Shown here one piece after another: positions 15,708 to 24,231 of a stretch of 64,000 nt of DNA (positions are counted from its first letter, which is position 1; each line of letters starts with the position of its first letter). The notes beneath the pieces were generated by a model. It was not told the origin of the DNA. It was given only the letters and a program-made list of their open reading frames with translations, and did not search any database. The stretch is from Acidobacteriota bacterium (lineage in GTDB: Bacteria; Acidobacteriota; Blastocatellia; Pyrinomonadales; Pyrinomonadaceae), in the NCBI GenBank assembly GCA_003222975.1, contig QHXN01000019.1:1-64000 (forward strand), written 5' to 3'. Made by a program: the position numbers and the translations under genes.

Positions 15708-16190
15708 ATGCGAAAGCTTTTCTTAGCGGCAGTGGCCGCCGCGTGCGTTGCCGCCGCCGTCCTGCTCGCCGCGTGCAAGGCGACGGACACGGCGGGGAAC
15801 CTGCGCGCCGGCTCGACCGCCCTCAACTCGCCCGCGCAGCCCGTGCAGGCCGCGAACCCGGCGGACGCCGCGCCGCGCATCACGGTCGCCGAGCTGCAAC
15901 AGAAGCTTGAGAAGGGTGGGGTAGTCATCTACGACACGCGCGCGAAGTCCGCTTACGACCAGGAGCACATCAAGGGCGCGCTCTCGATGCCGACGGGCGA
16001 AGTCGCCAACCGCACGGGCGAGCTGCCGAAGGACAAGCTGATCGTCTTCTACTGCACTTGACCGAGCGAGCACACGAGCGCCGGTGCGGTGCTCACACTC
16101 AAGTCGAAGGGCATGGAGAACGCCGCCGCGCTGCTCGGCGGCATGAACGCTTGGAAGAGCCAGGGGCTGCCGATGGAAAGCACGAAGTAG
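15708..16190 (+). CDS. Rhodanese-like lipoprotein with probable selenocysteine at an in-frame TGA
   Basis: The frame runs from ATG 15708 to TAG 16188-16190 (160 residues) if TGA at 16059-16061 is read as residue 118. The N-terminus is a lipoprotein signal (MRKLFLAAVAAAC then LLAAC). The rhodanese domain begins near residue 62 (ITVAELQQKLEKGGVVIYDTR, DQEHIKGALSMP) and reaches the active-site loop VFYCT-U-PSEHTSAG. After the TGA, coding continues with ALLGGMNAWKSQGLP, the usual rhodanese end. In homologues of this type I recall a CxCP motif, so the TGA replaces the second cysteine. A hairpin fitting a bacterial SECIS follows immediately. It would be a membrane-attached sulfur- or selenium-transfer enzyme. 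Without decoding, a 118-residue protein lacking the domain end would result. Confidence 0.8.
16062..16100 (+). promoter_or_regulatory. bSECIS-like hairpin for selenocysteine insertion
   Basis: Directly after TGA 16059-16061, GAGCAC at 16068-16073 pairs with GTGCTC at 16089-16094. An inner CGC (16079-16081) pairs with GCG (16086-16088) around the four-base loop CGGT, with a 5-nt bulge on the 5' side. GAG 16064-16066 can also pair with CTC 16098-16100. The apical loop starts 20 nt after the TGA and has G at its second position, within the commonly quoted 16-37 nt range for bacterial SECIS elements. Confidence 0.7.
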
Positions 16191-16300
16191 GAGACGGGGA
16201 GAGAGGGGGACGGAGAGACGGGGTGAAGCGGAGGCCGGGCGCGGAGGGTCATTACCATCCTCGCTCCGTCTCCCCGTCACCCCGTCTCCCTTTCTCCCCG
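16191..16300. repeat. Imperfect inverted repeat, GGGGAGAC family
   Basis: The left arm (about 16191-16242) is a series of 8-nt words such as GGAGACGG, GGAGAGAG and AGAGACGG. The right arm (about 16265-16300) is a diverged complement (CCGTCTCC, CCGTCACC). It begins on the base after the TAG stop of the rhodanese gene, so it is probably its terminator. Confidence 0.7.
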
Positions 16301-16421
16301 ACCTTTTCTGTTGCCTTGCCGCGCGCTGCTGTGTAAAACTCCGCGCACGACAGCCGCGCCGTCGCGGCGGCAACAAGTTCACAAGCGCAATCCGGGAATC
16401 TCAAGCAGGCGGAGGAAGACT

Positions 16422-18203
16422 TTGCTTCGAGGACTCTTTCGCACCAAAAGCCTTGACGACATACTCGCCGTCGCGGGCGGCCCGCAGTTCTCTCTAAAGC
16501 GCACGCTCGGCGCGTTCAACGTCACGCTCCTTGGCATCGGCGCGATCATCGGCGCAGGGATTTTCGCGACCGTCGGCACGGCGGCCGCGGGCGACGCCCA
16601 GCGGCCCGGCGCGGGGCCTTCGCTGATGCTCTCGTTCGTCATCACGGCGGTCGTCTGCGGCTTCACGGCCCTGTGCTACGCGGAGTTCGCCTCGATGGTT
16701 CCCATCTCAGGCTCCGCCTACACCTATTCCTACTCGACGCTCGGCGAGCTGGTCGCCTGGATCATCGGCTGGGACTTAATCATCGAGTACGCCGTCGGCA
16801 ACATCGCCGTCGCCATCAGTTGGGCCAACTACTTCCGCACGCTGATGGGCAACCTCGGCGTGCACATCCCCGCCTGGCTCGCGACCGACTACCGCACGGC
16901 CCTGAGCCTGCGCGCCGCGAACCCCGCGGGCTTCGCCGAACAGTTCGGCGGAGCGCCGCACCTCTTCGGCTACCCTATCATCTTCAACCTGCTTGCCCTG
17001 GGCATCGTCGCGCTCATCACCGTCGTCCTCGTCTGGGGCATCAAGGAGTCGGCGGAGTTCAACGCCGGGATGGTTCTGATCAAGATCGCGGTGCTTCTGT
17101 TCTTCATCGGCATCTCGCTCTACTACGTCTCGCCGAAGCAGATGACCGCGAACTGGCACCCGTTCCAGCCGAACGGCTGGCACGGCACGTTCACCGGCGC
17201 GGCCCTCGTCTTCTTCGCCTATATCGGATTCGACGCCGTCAGCACGGTGGCCGAAGAGTGCAAGAACCCGGCGCGCGACCTACCCATCGGCATCATCGCG
17301 TCGCTCATCGTCTGCACCGTACTCTACGTCGTCGTCGGCGCGGTCTTCGCGGGGCTGATCCCTTACAGCGAGCTTGTGACGAAACTGACGACCGAGCAGG
17401 CCGAGCCTCTGACGATGGCGCTCGACCGCGTCGCGCCCGCAGGCACGACGTGGCCCTCGACTATCGTCGCCTTCGGCTCGGTCATCGCGCACACCGCCGT
17501 GCTTCTGGTCTTCCAACTCGGACAGCCGCGCATCTTCTTCTCGATGGCGCGCGACGGCCTTCTGCCGTCGAAGTTCGCGAGCGTCCACCCGCGCTTTAAG
17601 ACGCCGCACGTGACGACGATACTCACCGGCGTCTTCGTCGGCGTGTTTGCCGCCTTCGCCAGCATTGACGAGGTGATTGACCTGACGAACATCGGGACTC
17701 TCTTCGCCTTCATCCTCGTCTGCGCCGGCATCATCGTGCTGCGCTACAAAGACCCGGCGCGCGTGCGCCCGTTCCGCGTACCCTTAGGGCCGTGGCTCTT
17801 CCCCGTGCTCGGCGTCGTGTCCTGCTTCTTCCTGATGTTCTACCTGCCGCCCGCCTCCTGGTGGCGCTTCATCGGCTGGCTCATGCTCGGCTTCTCGATC
17901 TACCTCTCCTACGGCTACACGCGCAGCGCCGTCGGCGCGAAGCTCGGTCGCCCGACGCGCGCGCCCGCGCCGCTGAAGGTCGCCGCGCTCGGCTTCCTCC
18001 TGGTCGCAATCGGCCTCTTCACCATCCCGCACGACCTCGGCCCGACGGCGCTCGTCCAGGCGGCGACGGACGCGGCAGCCGACCGGCACGAGCGCGCGCT
18101 CTACGGCCTCATCATCATCGTCATCGGCCTCGTCATGGGCATCGCCGGCGCGTCAATCGGAGCGCCGCGCGACGCGGGCGGCGCGGCGGCGAACGCGGGC
18201 TGA
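16422..18203 (+). CDS. APC-family amino acid permease (cationic amino acid transporter type)
   Basis: A 593-residue inner-membrane transporter with twelve or more hydrophobic segments. A TTG start at 16422 is chosen because GGAGGAAG ends 3 nt upstream and the product then begins LFRTKSLDDILA, a typical N-terminus for the CAT/YfnA group. The first helix has the substrate motif GIGAIIGAGIFATVG, followed by YAEFASMVPISGSAYTYSY. The last part (from about residue 540) has two further segments and a glycine/alanine-rich tail. The longer frame from 16311 lacks a ribosome site. It should import an amino acid by cation symport; specificity cannot be read. Confidence 0.87.
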   Translation: MLRGLFRTKSLDDILAVAGGPQFSLKRTLGAFNVTLLGIGAIIGAGIFATVGTAAAGDAQRPGAGPSLMLSFVITAVVCGFTALCYAEFASMVPISGSAYTYSYSTLGELVAWIIGWDLIIEYAVGNIAVAISWANYFRTLMGNLGVHIPAWLATDYRTALSLRAANPAGFAEQFGGAPHLFGYPIIFNLLALGIVALITVVLVWGIKESAEFNAGMVLIKIAVLLFFIGISLYYVSPKQMTANWHPFQPNGWHGTFTGAALVFFAYIGFDAVSTVAEECKNPARDLPIGIIASLIVCTVLYVVVGAVFAGLIPYSELVTKLTTEQAEPLTMALDRVAPAGTTWPSTIVAFGSVIAHTAVLLVFQLGQPRIFFSMARDGLLPSKFASVHPRFKTPHVTTILTGVFVGVFAAFASIDEVIDLTNIGTLFAFILVCAGIIVLRYKDPARVRPFRVPLGPWLFPVLGVVSCFFLMFYLPPASWWRFIGWLMLGFSIYLSYGYTRSAVGAKLGRPTRAPAPLKVAALGFLLVAIGLFTIPHDLGPTALVQAATDAAADRHERALYGLIIIVIGLVMGIAGASIGAPRDAGGAAANAG

Positions 18204-18220
18204 CGGAGGGAAGAAGAAAG

Positions 18221-18363
18221 CAGGAGGCAGGGGCCGAACGGCAGGAGCATTAGGGAGTCGGAGTATTTAAGGCAGCCGGTCATGTGAGACCCGGCTGCCT
18301 TATAGTTTTACCTGCCTCCTGCCGTCTGCTCCTGCCTCCTGCCGTTCGGCCCCTGCCTCCTGT
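18221..18363. repeat. Inverted repeat, GCAGGAG family, flanking a terminator
   Basis: The left arm 18221-18247 (CAGGAGG, CAGGGGC, CGAACGG, CAGGAG) pairs with the right arm 18328-18363, which carries one extra unit. Between them lies a separate ordinary terminator hairpin (18269-18301). The element sits between the convergent amino-acid permease (stop 18203) and Rieske oxygenase (stop at 18368) genes. Confidence 0.82.
18269..18309. terminator. Bidirectional intrinsic terminator inside the inverted repeat
   Basis: AAGGCAGCCGG at 18269-18279 pairs with CCGGCTGCCTT at 18291-18301 over an 11-nt loop. A T-rich tail (TATAGTTTT) follows on the plus strand, and on the minus strand AAATAC-complement bases follow. 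It lies between convergent genes. Confidence 0.8.
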
Positions 18364-18367
18364 CTTT

Positions 18368-19495
18368 TCAGAGTCCCGCCAGCAAGCTTGTGTAAAGAAG
18401 CCTGTGGAAGAGGTGCTCGCCCGCCTCTCGCCGGACGGAGAGGCGGCCCGCACGGTAGGCGCGCGAAGAGAGTCCGCGCTGGACTGACTTGCAGATCGAA
18501 ACGTCCTCGTCCTGAATCCTCTGCCCCACGTCGATGCTCGCGAGGTTTCGCGGGCGCGCTGATTCCGACACGTCCGCGAAATAAAAATCGAAGATCACTT
18601 CCGTCCGCTCGACCCCGCGCGGCAGGACGAGATTCGTGTCCAACACGCCCTCGTACCAGTTGACCATGAAGTTCGGATAGACCCAGTAGTACAAGGCGCG
18701 CTCGCCCCCGCGGACAGCGCCCGTCTCTGCTTCCGCGCCCTTGCTCACGACCGGGCTTGACTGCAAGCAGAAGCGTTCGCCGTTCTCAATCGTGTAGTTG
18801 CTGTAGTCGAGGACGCTGTCCAGACCTTTGTGCAGATAGGGGACGTGATAGCCGCCGTCGAGGTAGTTGTCAACGAAGACCTTCCAGTTGCACTCGAACG
18901 AGTAGTGACGCCGCTCCATCCATCGAAGGTTCTTGAAGTCCAGCGGGCGCGTCTGTTCGATCAGTTCATTGCTCAGAAACTCTTCGAGGGTGGGGCCGCC
19001 GCGCCCCGTCTTCACGAAGACCCAGTTCTCCCACTCCGCGCACTCGACGGGCACGAGGCCACTGGCCGCGCGGTCGAAGCCGCACACGCCCGCGAAGTCC
19101 GGCGTGCCCTTCAACTCGCCTTCGAGCGTGTACGTCCAGCCGTGATAAGGGCAGCGAAGCACGCGCGCCTCGCCCTCCTCTTCGGTCACGACGGCGGCGG
19201 CGTGGTGGCGGCAGACGTTGAAGAAGCCGCGCAAGGTCTTATCGCTCCCGCGCACGACGACGACCGGCTCGCCCGCGATCTCGCAGGTGACGTAGCGGCC
19301 CGGCTCGCCAACCTGATCGGCGCGCGCCGCCAACTGCCACGAGCGCGCGAACACAGTCCGCCGCTCCAACTCGAAGACGCGCGGGTCTGTGTACCACGGC
19401 GCAGGGATCGTCCACGCCTCGGCGAGCGGCGCGGCAGCGTCGTAGCTCTCAACGATTTCTCTGAGTGAAGGCGACACGGACTCGCGCTCCTTCAT
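18368..19495 (-). CDS. Rieske non-heme iron oxygenase, alpha subunit
   Basis: A 375-residue ring-hydroxylating-dioxygenase-type alpha subunit. The Rieske [2Fe-2S] ligands are C95 and H97 (NVCRHHA) and C115 and H118 (CPYHGW). The mononuclear iron site is in NYLDGGYHVPYLH with H217 and H222. Length and motifs fit the choline monooxygenase / glycine betaine oxygenase subgroup, whose members N-demethylate quaternary amines. Its ATG overlaps the stop of the upstream GcvT-like gene by 4 nt (19492-19495), so the proteins are made together. N-demethylation is inferred from this pairing. A reductase component is not encoded nearby. Confidence 0.87.
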   Translation of the reverse strand: MKERESVSPSLREIVESYDAAAPLAEAWTIPAPWYTDPRVFELERRTVFARSWQLAARADQVGEPGRYVTCEIAGEPVVVVRGSDKTLRGFFNVCRHHAAAVVTEEEGEARVLRCPYHGWTYTLEGELKGTPDFAGVCGFDRAASGLVPVECAEWENWVFVKTGRGGPTLEEFLSNELIEQTRPLDFKNLRWMERRHYSFECNWKVFVDNYLDGGYHVPYLHKGLDSVLDYSNYTIENGERFCLQSSPVVSKGAEAETGAVRGGERALYYWVYPNFMVNWYEGVLDTNLVLPRGVERTEVIFDFYFADVSESARPRNLASIDVGQRIQDEDVSICKSVQRGLSSRAYRAGRLSVRREAGEHLFHRLLYTSLLAGL

Positions 19496-20694
19496 GCGAC
19501 GGGCGTCGCGGTCTTTCGCTTCGGGTTGAAGAAGGGCGTCTTGACGACCGTTGCCCCGACGCGATGGCGGACGGCCTCGACCGTGAACTCCATCTCAAGG
19601 CGCGTGCCCGGCTTCGCGTGCTCGCGCTTGACTGTGGCGAGCGCGATCAACTTCTTCAGCGTCGGCGACCAGGTGGTCGAGGTCGCGCGGCCCGTCTGCG
19701 CGCCGCTGTTGTAAACAGGCACGGCCACGCGCGACGCGATTGCGGGGATCGTCGGCGGCAAGCCCGCCTCTTCGTACAGACGCTCGACTCCCGTCCAGTC
19801 AACCTCCAGCCCGACGATCTCGCGCGCGTGCCCGCGTTTCTGCTCTTCAATCAAAGCTGATTGGCCGACGAACTTCGCCTTGTCGAGATTGACGAGGCGT
19901 CCGAGTCCCATCTCGAACGGCGAATACTTCTGCGACTCAATGAGCGCCTTCTTGCTGCCGTGGAAGTCAACGTCAATCAGGAGCAGACCGGCCTCGACGC
20001 GCGCAACGTCCATCGCGAGCATCCCCGCCGGGTGGATGTCGAACGCGCGGCCCGCGTCCACGAGCGCGTCCCAGACCTTGACCGCTCCTTCGGACGGAAT
20101 CCAAATCTCGTAGCCGAGGTCGCCCGTGTAGCCCGTGCGCGAGACCTCGACGCGGACGCCCGCGATCTCGCCCGCAGTGACGCGGAAGTATTTCAGGCTC
20201 TCTATACCAGCGTCTTTAACAAGACTCTTGAGCAGGCGGCCCGAAGTCGGGCCTTGCAGCGCGAGTGCGGAAACACTTTCGGAGATGTCTTCAATCTCCA
20301 CGTCCAGCCCGGCGGCGTTCTGCGTGAACCAGCGAAGGCTTGGGTCGGCGGCAGTCCAGCGGTACGTGTTCTCCGCGAGGCGCGAGACCGTCCCGTCGTC
20401 AATGACCTTGCCGCGCTCGTCGCACCAGGGCGTGTAGATGACCTGCCCCGTTTTCACCTTGCTCACGTCGCGCGTCACCACGCGGTCAACGAGCCGGGTG
20501 GCGTCCGGGCCGTCGAGCCGATACTTGAAGAGTGGCGAGATGTCTATGAGCGCGGCGGCGTTCCTGATCGCGTTGTACTCGTGCTCGTGGTGCGGTTCGT
20601 AAGAGCTGACGGCGTAGTAGCCCGACCACTCGCGGTAGCTCAGGCTCTCGCAGAGCGGAAACGTTCTTTCGTGGAAGGCTGTTCCGATTGGCAT
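19492..20694 (-). CDS. GcvT-family aminomethyltransferase-like protein
   Basis: A 400-residue protein with the tetrahydrofolate-binding GcvT fold: NAAALIDISPLFKYRLDGPDA near residue 45-65, SVSALALQGPTSGRLL (about 140-155), the SRTGYTGDLGYEIWIP segment (about 185-200) and a C-terminal GcvT-C domain (KFVGQSALIEEQK onward). It is not next to other glycine-cleavage genes. Instead it is coupled to a Rieske oxygenase by a 4-nt overlap. It may therefore transfer the one-carbon unit released by oxidative demethylation to tetrahydrofolate. The exact donor is unknown. The start at 20692-20694 gives a full-length N-terminus. Confidence 0.85.
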   Translation of the reverse strand: MPIGTAFHERTFPLCESLSYREWSGYYAVSSYEPHHEHEYNAIRNAAALIDISPLFKYRLDGPDATRLVDRVVTRDVSKVKTGQVIYTPWCDERGKVIDDGTVSRLAENTYRWTAADPSLRWFTQNAAGLDVEIEDISESVSALALQGPTSGRLLKSLVKDAGIESLKYFRVTAGEIAGVRVEVSRTGYTGDLGYEIWIPSEGAVKVWDALVDAGRAFDIHPAGMLAMDVARVEAGLLLIDVDFHGSKKALIESQKYSPFEMGLGRLVNLDKAKFVGQSALIEEQKRGHAREIVGLEVDWTGVERLYEEAGLPPTIPAIASRVAVPVYNSGAQTGRATSTTWSPTLKKLIALATVKREHAKPGTRLEMEFTVEAVRHRVGATVVKTPFFNPKRKTATPVA

Positions 20695-20800
20695 GGAAGA
20701 GTCTCAAATGTTTGATTGTTACGGACGCGTGATTGTCACGGCGAGCGATTATATGTATGCTGGCGATTCTTCATCAAGCTCTAAGCAATTTCTCCGACAC

Positions 20801-22381
20801 ATGAATCAAAAGTACGACGTTATCGTCATCGGCGGCGGTCACAACGGGCTGGTCAACGCCGCGTACCTTGCGCGCGCGGGCAAGCGGGTTTTAGTTCTTG
20901 AGCGGCGGCACGTGCTCGGCGGGGCGGCGGTCACGGAAGAAGTTTTTCCGGGCTTCAAGTTCTCGGTCTGCTCTTACGTAGTGTCGTTGCTGCGGCCAGA
21001 GATCATCCGCGAGTTGGATTTGCCGCGGCACGGCTTGGAAATCCTGCCGCTCGACGGCACGTTCACGCCGATGCCAGACGGCGACTACCTGTGGCGTGTG
21101 AACGACCACGCGAAGACGCGGCGCGAGATCGCGCGCCACTCCCGGCTCGACGCCGAGGCTTACGACGAATACGGCAAGGCGATGGTCGAGATGGGGCGCT
21201 TCGTCAAGCCGATCATGGCGATGACGCCGCCCGACCCGACCTCCCTGAACGTCAAGGGCCTGCTCAACCTGCTCTTCCTCGGTCGCCGCTTTCAAAAACT
21301 TTCGCCCGAAGACAAGTACAACCAGGTTCAGTTGATGACGATGAGCGCGGTGGACTTCCTCGACCAGTGGTTCGAGACCGACGTGCTCAAGGCGACGATG
21401 TCCGCGTCGGGAATCATCGGCACGTTCCTCGGCGTGCGCTCGCCCGGCACGGCCTACGTTCTGCTTCACCACTACATGGGCGAGATTGACGGCGCGTTCC
21501 GCTCCTGGGGATTGGCGCGCGGCGGGACGGGCGCGATCTCGAACTCGATTGCCGACGCGGCGCGCGAGGCCGGCGCGGAGATTCGCACCGAGTCGCCGAT
21601 TGCGAAGGTCGTCGTGAAGAACAATCGCGCGACGGGAGTCGTCCTTGAGAACGGCGACGAGATTCACGCAGGCGTAGTCTCTTCGAGCGTTGACCCGCGG
21701 TTGACGTTCATGAAGATGGTCGGCAGTGAGCACCTGCCCGCCGATTTCGTCGAAGACATCAAGCGCTACAAGTTCCGCGGCTCTTCGGGCAAGGTCAATC
21801 TCGCTTTGGACGGCCTCCCCGACTTCAAATCCCTGCCGGGCGCGGGCGCGCACCTGCGCGGCGCGATCTCCTTTTCGCCGAGCGTCGAGTACATGGAGCG
21901 CGCCTACGACGACGCGAAGTACGGTCGCTTCTCGCGCCGCCCATACATTGACATGGTCATCCCTTCTTTAACAGACCCCTCGGTCGCGCCGCCGGGCAAG
22001 CACGTCGTCTCGTGCTTCGTGCAGTACGCGCCTTATCACTTGAAGGAGGGGACGTGGGACGGGCGGCGCGAGGAGTTCGGCGACACGGTCGTTGAAACGA
22101 TTGCCGAGCACGCGCCGAACATCAAAGACCTCATCCTGCACAGACAGGTCTTGACGCCGCTCGACCTCGAACGCGAGTTCGGACTCTCCGAGGGCAACAT
22201 CTTTCAGGGAGAACTCACACTCGAACAACTCTTCTTCCTGCGGCCCGCGCCGGGCTGGGCGCAGTACCGCACGCCGGTTCGCAACCTTTATATGTGTGGC
22301 TCGGCGACGCACCCCGGCGGCGGCATCATGGGCGCTTCGGGGCGCAACGGGGCGTTGAAGATTCTGGACGACTGGAGATGA
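20801..22381 (+). CDS. FAD-dependent oxidoreductase, phytoene-desaturase/PYROXD2-like (copy 1)
   Basis: A 526-residue flavoprotein. The ATG at 20801 is chosen since the dinucleotide-binding motif VIVIGGGHNGL follows within ten residues; an upstream frame has no such support. The N-terminus continues AAYLARAGKRVLVLERR and GGAAVTEE. The C-terminal FAD motif is YMCGSATHPGGGIMG. These mark the NAD(P)/FAD oxidoreductase group near phytoene desaturases and animal PYROXD2, not a sterol or carotenoid-specific enzyme. It is divergent from the GcvT/Rieske pair and precedes a paralogue by about 120 nt. The substrate is unknown. Confidence 0.85.
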   Translation: MNQKYDVIVIGGGHNGLVNAAYLARAGKRVLVLERRHVLGGAAVTEEVFPGFKFSVCSYVVSLLRPEIIRELDLPRHGLEILPLDGTFTPMPDGDYLWRVNDHAKTRREIARHSRLDAEAYDEYGKAMVEMGRFVKPIMAMTPPDPTSLNVKGLLNLLFLGRRFQKLSPEDKYNQVQLMTMSAVDFLDQWFETDVLKATMSASGIIGTFLGVRSPGTAYVLLHHYMGEIDGAFRSWGLARGGTGAISNSIADAAREAGAEIRTESPIAKVVVKNNRATGVVLENGDEIHAGVVSSSVDPRLTFMKMVGSEHLPADFVEDIKRYKFRGSSGKVNLALDGLPDFKSLPGAGAHLRGAISFSPSVEYMERAYDDAKYGRFSRRPYIDMVIPSLTDPSVAPPGKHVVSCFVQYAPYHLKEGTWDGRREEFGDTVVETIAEHAPNIKDLILHRQVLTPLDLEREFGLSEGNIFQGELTLEQLFFLRPAPGWAQYRTPVRNLYMCGSATHPGGGIMGASGRNGALKILDDWR

Positions 22382-22397
22382 AGGGATGAAAGGGATG

Positions 22398-22482
22398 AAG
22401 AGACAGGGGGACGGGGAGACGGGGAGAGGAAAACTTTTCGGCCTTTCCCCCCGTCTCCCCGTCCCCCTGTCTCCCCGTCTTC
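22398..22482. repeat. Inverted repeat, GGGGAGAC family
   Basis: The arm at 22398-22431 (ACAGGGGG, ACGGGGAG, ACGGGGAG, 8-nt period) pairs with 22442-22482 over about 30 bp. A short run of GATGAAG/GGATGAA words (22376-22397) that includes the stop of the upstream oxidoreductase (TGA 22379-22381) leads into it. It separates two same-strand paralogues. Confidence 0.85.
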
Positions 22483-22500
22483 TTTGCAGGTCTTGATTCC

Positions 22501-24111
22501 GTGTCAAACACACGAGACAGAATCGTCATCATCGGTGCGGGGCACAACGGACTCGTCGCGGCCTGCTATCTCGCGAAGGCGGGACTCGCGCCGCTCGTGA
22601 TTGAGCGCCGCGAGGTGGTCGGCGGCGCTGCCGTCACCGAGGAGTTTCACCCAGGCTTTCGCTGCTCGACGCTCGCGCACTCGGCAGGCCCGCTGCTGCC
22701 GCAGGTGGCGCGCGAGCTTGAGTTGGAGCGACACGGGCTGACGTTCATCACGCCGGAGGTTCGCGTCTTCGCCCCCGCAGCCGAAGGTCGGTCGCTGTGC
22801 ATCTATACGGACGCGGCGCGCACGGCGCGCGGGCTTGAACGGCTCTCGGCGCACGACGCCGCGAAGTACACGGAATTCCGAGAGAGCTTCGCGCGCATCG
22901 GTCGCGTGCTTGCGCCGCTCATGTGGCGGACGCCGCCCTCGGTTGACAGTCCCACGCTCGGCGACCTCTGGAACCTCGGCAAGCTCGGCAAAAACTTTCG
23001 CGGCTTGGGCAAAAGGGACGCTTACCGACTGCTGCGCTGGGGGCCGATGGCCGTGGCAGACCTCGTGGCCGAGTGGTTCGAGACGGAGTTGCTTCGGGCC
23101 GCGGTCGCCGCGCGCGGAATCACGGGCGCGTTCGCGGGGCCTTGGTCTGCCGGGACGAGCCTGGGGCTGCTCGTGCAAGCGGCCTTCGACGGCCAGCCTC
23201 TCGCGCCCGCCTCGTTCGTCCGCGGCGGCATGGGCGCTTTGACGCAGGCGCTCGCCGACGCCGCGCGGGCCGCGGGCGCTGAAGTTCGCACGGGCGCAGG
23301 CGTCGGGCGCGTCCTCGTCAAAGGCGGGCGGGCGGTGGGCGTCGTGCTCGACGGCGGCGAGGAGGTTGCGGCGCGCGCCGTCGTCTCGAACGCAGACCCG
23401 CGCACGACCTTCCTGCGGCTCGTTGACCCGACGGAACTCGACCCGGACTTCCTCACGAAGATTCGCAACTACCGCTCGACGGGCGCGGCGGCAAAAGTTA
23501 ATCTCGCGCTCGCCGGACTGCCCTCCTTCGCGGCGCTGAAAACTGCCGGCGCGGACGGCGCGGCAGAACTGCGTGGCCGCATACACATCGGGCCGGACAT
23601 AGACTACCTTGAGCGCGCCTTCGACGCGGCGAAGTACGGCGACTTCTCACACGAGCCTTACATGGACATCACCATCCCGACGCTCGCCGACCCCACGCTC
23701 GCGCCCGAAGGCAGGCACGTCTGCTCCGTCTATGTTCAGTTCGCGCCCTACACTTTGAAAGAAGGCGACTGGGCCTCGCGCCGCGAAGAGTTCGCCGACG
23801 CGGTTGTCAAGACGCTTTCTACTTACGCGCCGAACGTCGCAGACTTAATTCTTCAGCGCCAGATCATCACGCCTCTCGACCTCGAACGCGAGTACGGACT
23901 CGCGGGCGGCCACACGCTCCACGGCGAGATGTCGCTCGACCAGTTCTACGCCTTCCGCCCCGTCATCGGCTGGGCGCAGTACCGCACGCCCCTGCGCGGA
24001 CTCTACCTCTGCGGCGCGGGCACGCACCCCGGCGGCGGCGTCACCGGCGCTCCGGGCGCGAACGCGAGCCGCGAGATTCTGAAGGACGTTAAAGAGTTGC
24101 TGCGCTCCTGA
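22501..24111 (+). CDS. FAD-dependent oxidoreductase, phytoene-desaturase/PYROXD2-like (copy 2)
   Basis: A 536-residue paralogue of the preceding gene, starting with GTG at 22501. The FAD motif is IVIIGAGHNGLVAACYLAKAG at residues about 8-28, followed by GGAAVTEEFHPGF. The C-terminal FAD loop is LYLCGAGTHPGGGVTGAPG. Shared blocks with copy 1 include AGAE-R-T, FVRGGMGAL-like glycine segments and TPLDLEREYGL. The tandem arrangement suggests duplication followed by divergence, or a heteromeric enzyme. A weak ribosome site precedes the start. Substrate unknown. Confidence 0.85.
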   Translation: MSNTRDRIVIIGAGHNGLVAACYLAKAGLAPLVIERREVVGGAAVTEEFHPGFRCSTLAHSAGPLLPQVARELELERHGLTFITPEVRVFAPAAEGRSLCIYTDAARTARGLERLSAHDAAKYTEFRESFARIGRVLAPLMWRTPPSVDSPTLGDLWNLGKLGKNFRGLGKRDAYRLLRWGPMAVADLVAEWFETELLRAAVAARGITGAFAGPWSAGTSLGLLVQAAFDGQPLAPASFVRGGMGALTQALADAARAAGAEVRTGAGVGRVLVKGGRAVGVVLDGGEEVAARAVVSNADPRTTFLRLVDPTELDPDFLTKIRNYRSTGAAAKVNLALAGLPSFAALKTAGADGAAELRGRIHIGPDIDYLERAFDAAKYGDFSHEPYMDITIPTLADPTLAPEGRHVCSVYVQFAPYTLKEGDWASRREEFADAVVKTLSTYAPNVADLILQRQIITPLDLEREYGLAGGHTLHGEMSLDQFYAFRPVIGWAQYRTPLRGLYLCGAGTHPGGGVTGAPGANASREILKDVKELLRS

Positions 24112-24231
24112 CGGGGTTGACGGTCAGGTCGTGGGCGCGCAACGAGGCACTGACCTCACGTGATATAAGCATGAAGGGAGCGGCGGTCGAAGGATGAGGC
24201 GGCCCGTGATTTAAGAGGATGCGGGGCGTTC

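Noticed and set aside
24112-24231. Small gene or RNA between the oxidoreductase and higA
   Set aside because: The 120-nt stretch has no coding frame of quality and no clear stem-loop with T-run.
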